Of a stretch of 64,000 nt of DNA, positions 36,692-45,066 are shown one piece after another. The DNA comes from Pseudomonas serbica. GTDB lineage: Bacteria > Pseudomonadota > Gammaproteobacteria > Pseudomonadales > Pseudomonadaceae. Position numbers and translations under genes: made by a program. Under the pieces are notes generated by a model. The model was not told where the DNA came from. It did no database searches and saw only the letters and a list, made by a program, of their open reading frames with translations. The stretch lies in assembly GCF_028823535.1 (NCBI RefSeq), contig NZ_JAQIYM010000001.1:496001-560000 (forward strand). The letters are read 5' to 3'. Each line of letters begins with the position of its first letter. Position 1 is the stretch's first letter.

Positions 36692-36747
36692 ATCGCAAGC
36701 TTCGCCAGCGCCTAAACTGTAGGGACTGGCGAAGCCTGCGATCCTTT
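36692..36747 (+). terminator. Terminator after uvrD
   Basis: Long stem ATCGCA(A)GCTTCGCCAG/CTGGCGAAGC(C)TGCGAT with a loop of about 17 bases and CCTTT downstream. It shares the 'GATCGCAGGCTTCGCCAG' repeat module. Confidence 0.75.
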
Positions 36748-36935
36748 ACACGGCCACGCTGGACCCAAATACATCCTTTCCTACAGAACTTATCTACTTC
36801 TCCTACAGACCAAAGTTAACAGGCCCTATTGCGCTGACTGAAGCTGAATGAAACCTGTCAGGCAAAAGCCCGAAACACTCTGCCGCTAGCCAGTAACACT
36901 TCAGCTGTGCAACATGGCGCGCGTGCCTTCCACAA

Positions 36936-37832
36936 ATGGGAATTCCCTTTATGAAACGTTTTCTTAGCATCGCCATGGCGTTGTGCATCGGCCTGACGAT
37001 GAGCCTCGACGCCAATGCCGCCAAGCGCTTTGGTGGTGGCAAAAGCGCAGGCGCTGCGCCGACACATCAAACCAGCCAGATGGCTCCTTCTTCTCCAGGC
37101 ATGGGCGGCGCCGCAGCGACCGCTGGTGCAGCCGGTGCCGCTGGCGCCGCAGCGAAGGCCGGTGGCGCTTCGCGCTGGCTCGGCCCTCTGGCTGGCATCG
37201 CCGCCGGTGGCCTGCTGGCGTCCATGTTCATGGGCGACGGCTTCCAGGGCATGCAGATCTTCGACATCCTGATCATGGCCGTCATCGCGTTCCTGGTCTT
37301 CCGATTCATCGCCGCCCGTCGTCGCAAGCAGCAGGAGCACATGGCTCCGGCAGGCTACGCACCACCTATGCAGCGTGAAGCATTCGAACAGAAGCCTGCT
37401 GGCGGTTCGATCTTCGGCGGTTCGGCTGCACCGGTTACCGCTCGTCCGGTCATCAACGCACCGGCCTGGTTCAATGAAAAGAACTTCATTGAAGCGGCCC
37501 GTAACCACTTCCAGTCCCTGCAACAGCACTGGGACGCCAACGAAATGGACAAGATCGCCGAGTTCGTGACCCCGCAGATGCTGGAGTTCCTCAAGCGCGA
37601 ACGCGCCGACCTGGGTGATGGCTTCCAGGCCACCTACATCGATAACCTCGTTGTGCAACTGGACGGTGTGGATGATCGCGCCGACAAGACCATCGCCACC
37701 CTGACCTTCAGTGGCGTGTCGAAAACCTCGCGTTTCGACCAGGGCGAAGTGTTCAGCGAAAGCTGGAACATGGAACGTGCACAGGGCGAGAACCAGCCTT
37801 GGCTGGTGGCCGGTATCCGCCAGAACGGCTGA
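36936..37832 (+). CDS. Tim44-like domain membrane protein
   Basis: 298 aa. A signal/membrane segment (MKRFLSIAMALCIGLTMSLD), a low-complexity Ala/Gly-rich stretch (about 50-85), a Gly-rich hydrophobic helix pair ('WLGPLAGIAAGGLLASMFMG', 'IFDILIMAVIAFLVFRFIAA'), then a C-terminal Tim44-like domain (about 165-298) starting 'NEKNFIEAARNHFQSLQQHW'. Such bacterial Tim44-like proteins have been proposed to bind membranes, but the role is not established. It is downstream of uvrD after 254 bases and ends in a strong terminator. Confidence 0.88.
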   Translation: MGIPFMKRFLSIAMALCIGLTMSLDANAAKRFGGGKSAGAAPTHQTSQMAPSSPGMGGAAATAGAAGAAGAAAKAGGASRWLGPLAGIAAGGLLASMFMGDGFQGMQIFDILIMAVIAFLVFRFIAARRRKQQEHMAPAGYAPPMQREAFEQKPAGGSIFGGSAAPVTARPVINAPAWFNEKNFIEAARNHFQSLQQHWDANEMDKIAEFVTPQMLEFLKRERADLGDGFQATYIDNLVVQLDGVDDRADKTIATLTFSGVSKTSRFDQGEVFSESWNMERAQGENQPWLVAGIRQNG

Positions 37833-37860
37833 TCACCCTCCACGCTTCACTTGCTGTAAT

Positions 37861-37888
37861 AAAAAACCCCAGCCTCGGCTGGGGTTTT
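37861..37888 (+). terminator. Terminator after the Tim44-like gene
   Basis: AAAACCCCAGCC/GGCTGGGGTTTT, 12-bp stem with a 4-base loop and flanking A and T runs. Confidence 0.92.
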
Positions 37889-37971
37889 CTATTTCGCGGT
37901 TGCATCTATAGCGAGCTACTGTATAAACCGCCCCATATAAACCGCGCCATACAAGCAAGAGGATCCCGGAC

Positions 37972-38379
37972 GTGGAAGAAATCATCGAACAACTGCGTGA
38001 AGCCAACGAGCCGGTACCGGTCCCCTTGGAGTTGCCCGACGAAGACCTGCTGGTCGAGATCGAAGAACAACTGTTCATCGATATTCCATTCGTCTTCAGG
38101 GAGTTCCTGCTGACCGTCAGCGACGTGGTCTATGGCAGCCTGGAGCCGGTCACCGTCACTGACCCGCAATCCCACACCTACCTGCCGGACGTTGCCGCCA
38201 ACGCCTGGGATGCAGGCGTAGATCGCAGCCTGATTCCAATCTGCCAGGACGGCGACGACTACTACTGCGTCGAAGAAGACGGCACCGTCGTGCTCTGGCA
38301 GGCCGAAGAAGAACTGATCGCCGAAGAAACCTGGGAGTCGGTATGGCACTGGGCGCGGGACGTCTGGCTGGAAAGCTGA
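37972..38379 (+). CDS. SMI1/KNR4 family protein
   Basis: 135 aa acidic protein. The SMI1/KNR4 fold signature is visible: 'LLVEIEEQLFIDIPFVFREF' (the variable helix, then the I-P-x-x-F/Y-R-x-F/L core) and 'DRSLIPICQDGDDYYCVEED' with the conserved C-Q-D-G-D. In many bacteria the fold serves as immunity protein to contact-dependent or polymorphic toxins, but no toxin is encoded beside it here, and stand-alone chromosomal copies such as this one are widespread in Pseudomonas. Role unknown. Confidence 0.82.
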   Translation: MEEIIEQLREANEPVPVPLELPDEDLLVEIEEQLFIDIPFVFREFLLTVSDVVYGSLEPVTVTDPQSHTYLPDVAANAWDAGVDRSLIPICQDGDDYYCVEEDGTVVLWQAEEELIAEETWESVWHWARDVWLES

Positions 38380-38400
38380 GCCTGCCGACGCCCCACCTGC

Positions 38401-40164
38401 TCAATGCCCCGGCGAATCCTTGTGGTTTTCCAGGGTATCGAGCAAGGCCACCTGCATCCGTGTATGCACGCGGATGAACCAGCGCCACAGCAACGCCGCT
38501 ACGGCGGCCGCGACGACGGCGATCAGGACCAGCAACTTGTTGGTCGGCAAGATACTGGCCGACAAGGCTGCCAACAGCAGGAAAATCACCAGCAGCGACA
38601 GGATCGGGATCACTTCGGAGATCACCCGGCGCACTCGCTGCGTGTGACGGCCCGCCATCTCCGGTTTGACGCCCATTTCCGCCAGCAACATCGACAATGC
38701 CTTGAGCTTGCGATACGCGGCAATCAGGAATGGCAGCGACAACAGCAGCGCCCCACCCCAGATCAACGCTTTCTGCCAGCTCGGGTCGCTGATCCAGCCT
38801 TGCAAGTAAGTGGATATGCCTTCGGCGAAGTAGGCGCCGGAAAAGAAGATCGCGATCACCAGCGCCAGATTGACCCCCACCTGCAGCAAGATCCGCCGAA
38901 TCATCGATGCCAGCAATGCGCCCTGCCCTTGCGGCTGGATGCTGCGCAGCCATTCGCCGTACATGCCCAGCACTCGACCCAGTCGTTGTGGCATCACCGC
39001 GGCCAGCTTGATCGACAACGGGTCCGCTGCCCGGATCAGATAGGGCGTCAGCAACGTGGTGATCACTGAAACCGCCACGGCCACCGGATAAAGAAAGTTA
39101 CTGGTGACCTGCAGGGTCATGCCCAACGAAGCGATGATGAATGAGAATTCGCCAATCTGTGAAAGCCCCATGCCGACGCGCAGTGAGGTACGTCCGTCGT
39201 TGCCGGCGATAAAGGCGCCAAGGCCACAGGACAGCATCTTGCCCAGCACTACCGCCACGGTGATCACCGCAATGGGCCAGGCGTATTGCAGCAGGATCAT
39301 CGGATCGAGCATCAGGCCGATGGCGACGAAGAAAATCGCACTGAACAGGTCGCGAACCGGTTCGATCAGGCGCTCGATTTTGAGTAACTGCCGGGACTCA
39401 GCCATGATCGCGCCAATCAGGAACGCACCAAGCACCATGCTGTACTCAAGCTTGACCACCAGCAGGCAGAAGCCAAAACACAGGCCCAGCACGGTGATCA
39501 GCAGCATTTCATTGCTTTCGAACTTGGCCACGTAAGCCAGCAGGCGCGGTACCAGCAGGATACCAATGACCAGCGCGACGATCATGAACAGCGAAAGCTT
39601 GCCGACGGTGGAGAACACCTCACCCGAACTGACCGTGCCGCTGACCGCGATGCTCGACAGCAAGGCGATGATGCCGATACCCAGGATGTCTTCGACGATC
39701 AGTACGCCAAAGATCAACTGCGCGAAGCGCTGGTTTTTCATCTTCAGGTCATTGAGCGCCTTGACGATGATGGTGGTCGAGGAAATGGCCAGGATCGCCC
39801 CGAGGAACAGCGAGTCCATGGTGTTCCAATCGAACCAGCGACCAATTTCGTAGCCGATCCAGATCATCAGGACAATTTCGAGGAATGCCGCGATGAACGC
39901 CGTGGCGCCAACCTTGAACAACTTGCGCAGGCTGAACTCCAGGCCCAGGCAGAACATCAGGAAAATCACCCCCAGTTCAGCCAGGGTCTTGATGGTTTCT
40001 TCGTCGTGGATCAGGCCGAACGGTGGTGTGTGCGGGCCAATGATGAAACCCGCCACGATGTAACCCAACACCACCGGTTGCTTCAGACGATGGAAAAGCA
40101 CGGTCACCACGCCTGCGACCAACATGATCACTGCCAAATCCTGAATAAAGCTGATGGCATGCAT
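38401..40164 (-). CDS. CPA2 monovalent cation:proton antiporter (Kef-type)
   Basis: 587 aa. The N-terminal Na+/H+ exchanger domain has 12-13 helices (1-385) with 'VVLGYIVAGFIIGPHTPPFG', 'LGVIFLMFCLGLEFSLRKLF' and 'AILAISSTTIIVKALNDLKM'. After a loop there are further helices in the C-terminal half (about 425-560) rather than a TrkA-N nucleotide-binding domain. It exchanges K+ or Na+ for H+ across the inner membrane. It is convergent with the SMI1 gene and divergent from the thioesterase gene. Confidence 0.9.
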   Translation of the reverse strand: MHAISFIQDLAVIMLVAGVVTVLFHRLKQPVVLGYIVAGFIIGPHTPPFGLIHDEETIKTLAELGVIFLMFCLGLEFSLRKLFKVGATAFIAAFLEIVLMIWIGYEIGRWFDWNTMDSLFLGAILAISSTTIIVKALNDLKMKNQRFAQLIFGVLIVEDILGIGIIALLSSIAVSGTVSSGEVFSTVGKLSLFMIVALVIGILLVPRLLAYVAKFESNEMLLITVLGLCFGFCLLVVKLEYSMVLGAFLIGAIMAESRQLLKIERLIEPVRDLFSAIFFVAIGLMLDPMILLQYAWPIAVITVAVVLGKMLSCGLGAFIAGNDGRTSLRVGMGLSQIGEFSFIIASLGMTLQVTSNFLYPVAVAVSVITTLLTPYLIRAADPLSIKLAAVMPQRLGRVLGMYGEWLRSIQPQGQGALLASMIRRILLQVGVNLALVIAIFFSGAYFAEGISTYLQGWISDPSWQKALIWGGALLLSLPFLIAAYRKLKALSMLLAEMGVKPEMAGRHTQRVRRVISEVIPILSLLVIFLLLAALSASILPTNKLLVLIAVVAAAVAALLWRWFIRVHTRMQVALLDTLENHKDSPGH

Positions 40165-40405
40165 GGCGTGGGGCTCCTTGGGGTGACATGGCGCTTTTCG
40201 TGTAGGAATTTTCCCTTGGGTCTGGGCTTTTGCAGGGTAACACCGCGACTACGGGCGCAAAGGCGGTGCAATATATGGAAACAGATCGATTGGGCGTGAC
40301 GGCGGCCGCCTGCGCGGCGTCCCGATAACTGTTGGTTTGAAAAAAACCGCTGAAGCGCCCGCAGAGGTGCGTCCCTCAAACCTTGCCTTGACCCGTGAGA
40401 ACGCT

Positions 40406-40888
40406 ATGGAACCCGGAAACGCCCAGCTGTCGATGACAGTATTGATGACCCCCGACATGGCCAATTTCTCTGGCAACGTGCACGGCGGCACCCTGCTCAA
40501 ATACCTCGACGAAGTGGCTTACGCCTGCGCCAGCCGCTATGCCGGCCGCTACGTGGTGACCCTGTCGGTGGACCAGGTGATTTTCCGTGAGCCGATCCAT
40601 GTCGGCGAACTGGTGACCTTCCTTGCATCGGTCAACTACACCGGCAACACCTCCATGGAGGTGGGCATCAAGGTGGTGACCGAGAATATCCGTGAGCGCT
40701 CGGTGCGCCATACCAACAGCTGCTTCTTCACCATGGTCGCGGTGGATGACCAGCGCAAGCCTGCCCCGGTGCCACCGCTGCAACCCGTAAACAGTGAAGA
40801 CAAGCGCCGCTACATGCAGGCCCAGCAACGTCGTCAGATTCGTCAGGAGCTGGAAAAGCGCTATCAGGAAATCAAGGGCGACGCGTAA
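40406..40888 (+). CDS. Acyl-CoA thioesterase (hotdog, BACH/YciA type)
   Basis: 160 aa from the ATG at 40406; 23 further in-frame residues upstream (from 40337) are also open. Hotdog domain with 'DMANFSGNVHGGTLLKYLDE', carrying the N-x-x-G-x-x-H-G-G active-site region, and 'VVTLSVDQVIFREPIHVGEL'. The C-terminus is a helical, charged tail ('MQAQQRRQIRQELEKRYQEI'). It hydrolyses acyl-CoAs of unknown length. It is divergent from the antiporter and followed by a terminator. Confidence 0.9.
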   Translation: MEPGNAQLSMTVLMTPDMANFSGNVHGGTLLKYLDEVAYACASRYAGRYVVTLSVDQVIFREPIHVGELVTFLASVNYTGNTSMEVGIKVVTENIRERSVRHTNSCFFTMVAVDDQRKPAPVPPLQPVNSEDKRRYMQAQQRRQIRQELEKRYQEIKGDA

Positions 40889-40893
40889 GGCAA

Positions 40894-40938
40894 GAGACCG
40901 CAGCCTCCTGTAGGGACTGCCGAAGGCTGCGATCTTTT
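40894..40938 (+). terminator. Terminator after the thioesterase gene
   Basis: AGACCGCAGCC/GGCTGCGATCT stem (one mismatch) with an inner 'TGTAGGGACTGCC' loop and TTTT. Same repeat module as after ubiA and uvrD; it also faces pdxY and may serve both. Confidence 0.75.
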
Positions 40939-40951
40939 CGCCATAACCGGA

Positions 40952-41824
40952 TCACAAACTGATCGGCGTCGCCTCGAACCGCACCCGCGGATGGGCGATC
41001 CGGTCCTGAGCCCGAACCAGTTCCAGCTCATAGCTGGCGCACGCCTGGGTTTCCAGCAACACCTCATGCACCGCCGACGCAGCGAATTCGAATGCCGCCA
41101 CCAGGCTGTCACCCAGCAGGACGCGAGCCAGGAACAACCCGGACGTCAGGTCGCCAACACCCACCGGCTGACGCGGAAACGCCAGCAGCGGACGCTGCAG
41201 ATGCCAGCTGCCTTCGGCCGACACCAGCAACATCTCAAAGACATCGGCCTTTTTGCCGGGATAGTCCAGGTGCTTGATCAGCACCGCCTTCGGTCCACGT
41301 GCCAGCAGCGCACGCGCCATCGCCAGACAATCGAACAGCGACTGCGGCTTGCGCCCCGAGAAGCTGTCGAGCTCCAGTTGATTGGGGCACATGAAGTCGG
41401 CCACGCTGGCGGCCTCCTCCAGCAGGAAATCACTGACTTCCGCCGGCACGCTGCAACCCTTCTCCGGATGGCCCATCACCGGGTCACACAGGTACAGCGC
41501 CTTGGGGTTGATCGATTTGATTTTCTCCACACCCGTCAGTATCGCCCGGCCCTGGGCCGCACTGCCGAGGTAGCCGGACAGCACCGCATCGCAGTTGCCC
41601 AGCTCGCCAATGGCCGCGATACCATCGACAAGATCGGGAATCTGGTGCGGCGCCAGCACATCACCGGCCCACTGGCCGTATTGGGTGTGGTTGGAGAACT
41701 GCACCGTGTTGAGCGGCCAGACATTCACCCCGACCCGCTGCATCGGGAAAACCGCGGCACTGTTGCCGGCGTGACCGAACACCACGTGGGATTGGATAGC
41801 GAGCAGATGGGGCGTACGTTTCAT
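40952..41824 (-). CDS. pdxY: Pyridoxal kinase PdxY
   Basis: 290 aa ribokinase-fold vitamin B6 kinase that phosphorylates pyridoxal in the salvage pathway. '[20 protein letters not shown]' is the N-terminal substrate-binding start of PdxY, '[16 protein letters not shown]' carries the family D-P-V-M-G motif, and '[19 protein letters not shown]' is the anion-hole/catalytic-Asp motif G-x-G-D. It faces the thioesterase gene convergently and is divergent from the DUF3301 gene. Confidence 0.94.
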   Translation of the reverse strand: MKRTPHLLAIQSHVVFGHAGNSAAVFPMQRVGVNVWPLNTVQFSNHTQYGQWAGDVLAPHQIPDLVDGIAAIGELGNCDAVLSGYLGSAAQGRAILTGVEKIKSINPKALYLCDPVMGHPEKGCSVPAEVSDFLLEEAASVADFMCPNQLELDSFSGRKPQSLFDCLAMARALLARGPKAVLIKHLDYPGKKADVFEMLLVSAEGSWHLQRPLLAFPRQPVGVGDLTSGLFLARVLLGDSLVAAFEFAASAVHEVLLETQACASYELELVRAQDRIAHPRVRFEATPISL

Positions 41825-41944
41825 GCGGTGAGTTATCCGTAAAACGATTGAAATTCAAGCCGCGCAGTATGCGACTAAACACAGCCTGTACGACAGACCG
41901 GCGACACAGTTAAGCTGACACTATCTTGTTGGAGCACCCTGTTG

Positions 41945-42358
41945 ATGCTGACCCTTGGAAATATTTTAGTGCTGATGCTTTTCGCCACCGCGGGTGCCTG
42001 GCTGTGGCACAACCATGGCTTGCGCGAACACGCACTGGAGCGGGTAAAGCAGCATTGCGGCAAGCTCGGGATCGAGCTGCTGGATGGCAACGTGGCATTG
42101 AAAAAAATCGCGTTCATCAAGGATGCCAATGGTCGGCGACGATTGGCCCGTGTATATAACTTCGAATTCACCGTGACCGGCGAGACCCGCCACAACGGGA
42201 CCATCACCCAATTCGGCCCCCACAGCGCACAGATCGAACTGGCACCTTATCCCGTGCCATTCGACGACACCCCCACCGTGGTGGATGTAGTCAAGCCGCG
42301 TGCCGAAGTGATCGAGCTGAGCCAGTGGCGACAGGAGCACACCAAGTGGCGGCCTTGA
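41945..42358 (+). CDS. DUF3301 family membrane-anchored protein
   Basis: 137 aa from the ATG at 41945. One N-terminal membrane helix ('MLTLGNILVLMLFATAGAWL'), then the DUF3301 body with 'GIELLDGNVALKKIAFIKDA' and 'GRRRLARVYNFEFTVTGETR', which gives a short beta-rich soluble domain facing the cytoplasm or periplasm. A closing 'VIELSQWRQEHTKWRP' is typical. Function unknown. It stands between pdxY and the cobW-type gene. Confidence 0.88.
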   Translation: MLTLGNILVLMLFATAGAWLWHNHGLREHALERVKQHCGKLGIELLDGNVALKKIAFIKDANGRRRLARVYNFEFTVTGETRHNGTITQFGPHSAQIELAPYPVPFDDTPTVVDVVKPRAEVIELSQWRQEHTKWRP

Positions 42359-42378
42359 ATCAACAGATCCCGCGCCCC

Positions 42379-42410
42379 CTGTAGGAGCTGCCGAAGGCTG
42401 CGATTTTTTT
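42379..42410 (+). terminator. Possible terminator after the DUF3301 gene
   Basis: A single 'CTGTAGGAGCTGCCGAAGGC' repeat module with a short AGC/GCT stem followed by TGCGATTTTTTT. The stem is poor but the T-run is clear. Confidence 0.45.
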
Positions 42411-42415
42411 GATGT

Positions 42416-43381
42416 TCACCCCAACCGACAGCCCGCCAGCCCCCGTTGCAGCACCTCGACATCCTGCAACCCACCAAAAATCAGTTCAATCCGCGAATCC
42501 TGCCGCCATTCGCTGGGCCGCCACGCCAGCACCGCGTTATCCAGCGCATTCGCCGACACCCACCCCCCGGGGCTGTGGATAACCATCTTCGCCCGCCGCC
42601 AGTCAAGGCCAGCGAGCCAGCGTACGATCCTGTCTGTATCAAAGGCCTGACTCGGATGCCAGCGCCAGCCAATGCTCCAGCCGCCATCCTGCTCCTGACT
42701 CAGGCAGATCGGCAGTGCCGGATCAGTCCAGATCGCCGGCAACTGCGCCAGCCCCTTGGGTGCCACAAAGTTATCCACACCCGCCTCAGCCCGCACGCCC
42801 AGGCCCGGCAATTGGCTCAATGGCATGGCCGCCTGGTGCGACCAGTACAGCGGGCGCTCCGGCAATTGTGCGGCAAGTCGCTGACGGGCGATGTCATCGA
42901 GGTGTTCCGACTTGTTCATCAGCAACAGACCGGCGCCCTCCAGCGCGTCCTGTTGCGCCGCCGGTAGCGGCTTGCCAGCGGCAAGCGCCTGGGCGTCCAG
43001 TACCAGAACGCAAGGTTGGACGCTCAGGACACCTTGCCACGGTGCTTCCCGCAACTGCCTGAGCAACTGCACCGGATGCCCCAACCCGGACGGCTCGATG
43101 AACAGTCGATCCGGTCGCGCCTTGCGCAGCAAACGACCAAGACCGACCTGAAACGGCGCACCGTTGACACAACACAAACAGCCCCCGGCCACTTCACCCA
43201 GTGCGATACCATCGGCATCACGGGTCAGCAACGCGGCATCGATACCGATCTGACCGAATTCGTTGATCAACACCGCCCAGCGCTCGCCAGCGGGCCGTTG
43301 TGCCAGCAGGTGCCTGATCAGGCTGGTCTTGCCGGCTCCCAATGGCCCGGCGATGACATGGGTGGGTATGTTCTGCAACAT
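42416..43381 (-). CDS. COG0523 (CobW/YjiA-type) GTPase
   Basis: 321 aa. Walker A 'AGPLGAGKTSLIRHLLAQRP', the COG0523 metal-binding motif 'GEVAGGCLCCVNG' (GCxCC), 'RLFIEPSGLGHP' (switch region), and a NKSE-like guanine motif 'LLMNKSEHLDD'. This G3E GTPase group delivers or inserts metals, and Zur-controlled members handle zinc. The C-terminal CobW_C domain is present. It is 26 bases from a divergent small secreted protein gene and lies near zigA and folE2, which suggests a zinc role. Confidence 0.9.
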   Translation of the reverse strand: MLQNIPTHVIAGPLGAGKTSLIRHLLAQRPAGERWAVLINEFGQIGIDAALLTRDADGIALGEVAGGCLCCVNGAPFQVGLGRLLRKARPDRLFIEPSGLGHPVQLLRQLREAPWQGVLSVQPCVLVLDAQALAAGKPLPAAQQDALEGAGLLLMNKSEHLDDIARQRLAAQLPERPLYWSHQAAMPLSQLPGLGVRAEAGVDNFVAPKGLAQLPAIWTDPALPICLSQEQDGGWSIGWRWHPSQAFDTDRIVRWLAGLDWRRAKMVIHSPGGWVSANALDNAVLAWRPSEWRQDSRIELIFGGLQDVEVLQRGLAGCRLG

Positions 43382-43407
43382 GATCGAGAATGTCTGAGGA
43401 GTTCAGG

Positions 43408-43764
43408 ATGCGGTGGATAGGATGGTCGTTGCTGCTGGCGCTCAACTGCGGCGAGGCAATGGCCCAGGCTTGCGTGGTCCACAGCCAGGCGGAACGGCTC
43501 GACGTGAAAGTCTGCCAGCAAAACCGCAATATTCCGCAAAAGCTCTTCGCCGACGGCTTCTGCCAGCCAAGCCTTGCCGGGCAGAAAGTCGAGGTGCAGT
43601 ACGTCGACCAATGCCCTGCCGGGGCGTTCGGCGTGTGCAGCAACGCCCAAGTCGCCAATATGCCCTACCGGCAGGATATTCACTATTACGGCGTTGCCAC
43701 GGATGCGGCGTATTTGAAGCCGTTTTGCGAAGCCCAGAGCCAGGGGACCTGGCTCAAGCCTTGA
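43408..43764 (+). CDS. Small exported cysteine-rich protein, unknown family
   Basis: 118 aa from the ATG at 43408, which has TGAGGA 7 bases upstream; a start at 43390 would place the signal sequence internally. Signal peptide MRWIGWSLLLALNCGEAMAQ with cleavage near AMA-QA. The mature protein has six cysteines (ACVV, VCQQ, FCQP, QCPA, VCSN, FCEA), so disulfides in the periplasm are likely. I do not recognise the family. It lies on the opposite strand between two COG0523 genes and is convergent with zigA, 3 bases apart, so a place in zinc homeostasis is likely by context only. Confidence 0.75.
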   Translation: MRWIGWSLLLALNCGEAMAQACVVHSQAERLDVKVCQQNRNIPQKLFADGFCQPSLAGQKVEVQYVDQCPAGAFGVCSNAQVANMPYRQDIHYYGVATDAAYLKPFCEAQSQGTWLKP

Positions 43765-43767
43765 GGG

Positions 43768-44973
43768 TCAGGCCGCGTCCTCGTACCAAGGGCCGAACGG
43801 ATCAGGCAACCGGCGCCAGCCCTCTGCGCCGAGCAGCATCTCCTCATCGCTCAACAGACACTCTTCGAGTTCGGTGGTGAGCCGCGCGAAATCGATGTCC
43901 TGGCCAATGAAAACCAGTTCCTGGCGGCAATCCCCGCTAGCGTCCTCCCAGTTCCGCAGGATGGCGGCGGTGCTTTCCTGGTCCTGTGGCCATTGATCCT
44001 TCGGTACGAAACGCCACCAGCGCCCGGCAAATCCATAACGCATCATCCCACCCGCCTGGGACCAGCTGCCAGCATCCATATGTTTGCTCGCCAGCCAAAA
44101 GAAGCCCTTGGAACGCAGCAGCTTGCCATTGAGCCACGGACCGTCGATGAAGTTGAAGAACCGCTGCGGATGGAAGGGGCGACGCGCGCGATAGACGCAG
44201 GACGCGATGCCATATTCGTCGGTTTCCGGCACGTGTTCGCCGCGCAGTTCCTGCAACCAGCCCGGCGACTGCGCCGCCTTCTCGAAGTTGAAGCGACCGG
44301 TATCGAGGATCTTCTCCAACGGCACTTCGCCCATGACCATCGGGATGATTTGCGCCTGAGCGTTGAGTCGCCCCAGGATCGCCATCAGCTCCTCGCGTTC
44401 GCGGCGACTGATCAGGTCGATCTTGCTGATCAGGATGACGTCGGCGAACTCGATCTGCTCGATCAACAGATCGGTGATCGCGCGCTCATCCTCCTCGCCC
44501 AGCGTTTCGCCACGGGAAGCCAGGCTTTCGGCGTCCTGGAAGTCGAGCAGGAAATTCATGCCGTCAACCACAGTGACCATGGTGTCGAGCCGGGCGATGT
44601 CGGAGAGGCTCTGGCCGCTTTCGTCGCGAAACGTAAAGGTCTCCGCCACTGGCAGCGGTTCTGAAATGCCGGTTGATTCGATCAAGAGGTAATCAAAACG
44701 ACCCTCACGGGCGAGCGACCCCACCTCCTCCAGCAAGTCTTCACGCAAGGTGCAGCAGATGCAGCCGTTGCTCATTTCCACGAGTTTCTCTTCTGCACGA
44801 TTGAGGCTGACATCGCGCTGGACCTCGCTGCCGTCTATGTTGATTTCACTCATGTCGTTGACGATGACCGCGACTCGCAGCCCATTTCTATTACGTAATA
44901 TGTAATTTAAAAGTGTACTTTTTCCTGCACCAAGAAAGCCCGAAAGGACGGTTACGGGAAGGCGTTTTGGCAT
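43768..44973 (-). CDS. zigA: Zinc-linked COG0523 GTPase (ZigA-type)
   Basis: 401 aa from the ATG at 44973 (TGAGGAA upstream). Walker A 'VTVLSGFLGAGKSTLLNYIL', metal motif 'NGCICCTLREDL' (CxCC), 'LLIESTGISEPLPVAETFTF', and guanine motif 'ILISKIDLISR' (SKxD form) are present, with a C-terminal CobW_C domain from about 265. Zur-controlled COG0523 proteins such as ZigA supply zinc under limitation. Its start is divergent from folE2 across a Zur-like palindrome. Codons just after Walker A are unusually A+T-rich (see findings). Confidence 0.9.
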   Translation of the reverse strand: MPKRLPVTVLSGFLGAGKSTLLNYILRNRNGLRVAVIVNDMSEINIDGSEVQRDVSLNRAEEKLVEMSNGCICCTLREDLLEEVGSLAREGRFDYLLIESTGISEPLPVAETFTFRDESGQSLSDIARLDTMVTVVDGMNFLLDFQDAESLASRGETLGEEDERAITDLLIEQIEFADVILISKIDLISRREREELMAILGRLNAQAQIIPMVMGEVPLEKILDTGRFNFEKAAQSPGWLQELRGEHVPETDEYGIASCVYRARRPFHPQRFFNFIDGPWLNGKLLRSKGFFWLASKHMDAGSWSQAGGMMRYGFAGRWWRFVPKDQWPQDQESTAAILRNWEDASGDCRQELVFIGQDIDFARLTTELEECLLSDEEMLLGAEGWRRLPDPFGPWYEDAA

Positions 44974-45019
44974 CAGATGTTCCTCACACTGGAATCCATA
45001 AAAAAGGTATCGTCGCTTC

Positions 45020-45038
45020 AACGTTATCATATAACATT
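45020..45038. promoter_or_regulatory. Zur-like box between zigA and folE2
   Basis: AACGTTATCATATAACATT: GTTA/TAAC arms 5 bases apart with extended AACGTTAT/ATAACATT symmetry, fitting the Zur operator pattern GTTATNATATAAC. It stands 28 bases before folE2 and 46 before zigA. Confidence 0.8.
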
Positions 45039-45066
45039 GCATTGCACCTCAACGACGGACCTTCCC

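Noticed and set aside
37972..38379. Immunity protein of a toxin system (SMI1/KNR4)
   Set aside because: No toxin, repeat-rich or secretion gene is nearby; stand-alone chromosomal copies of the family are common.
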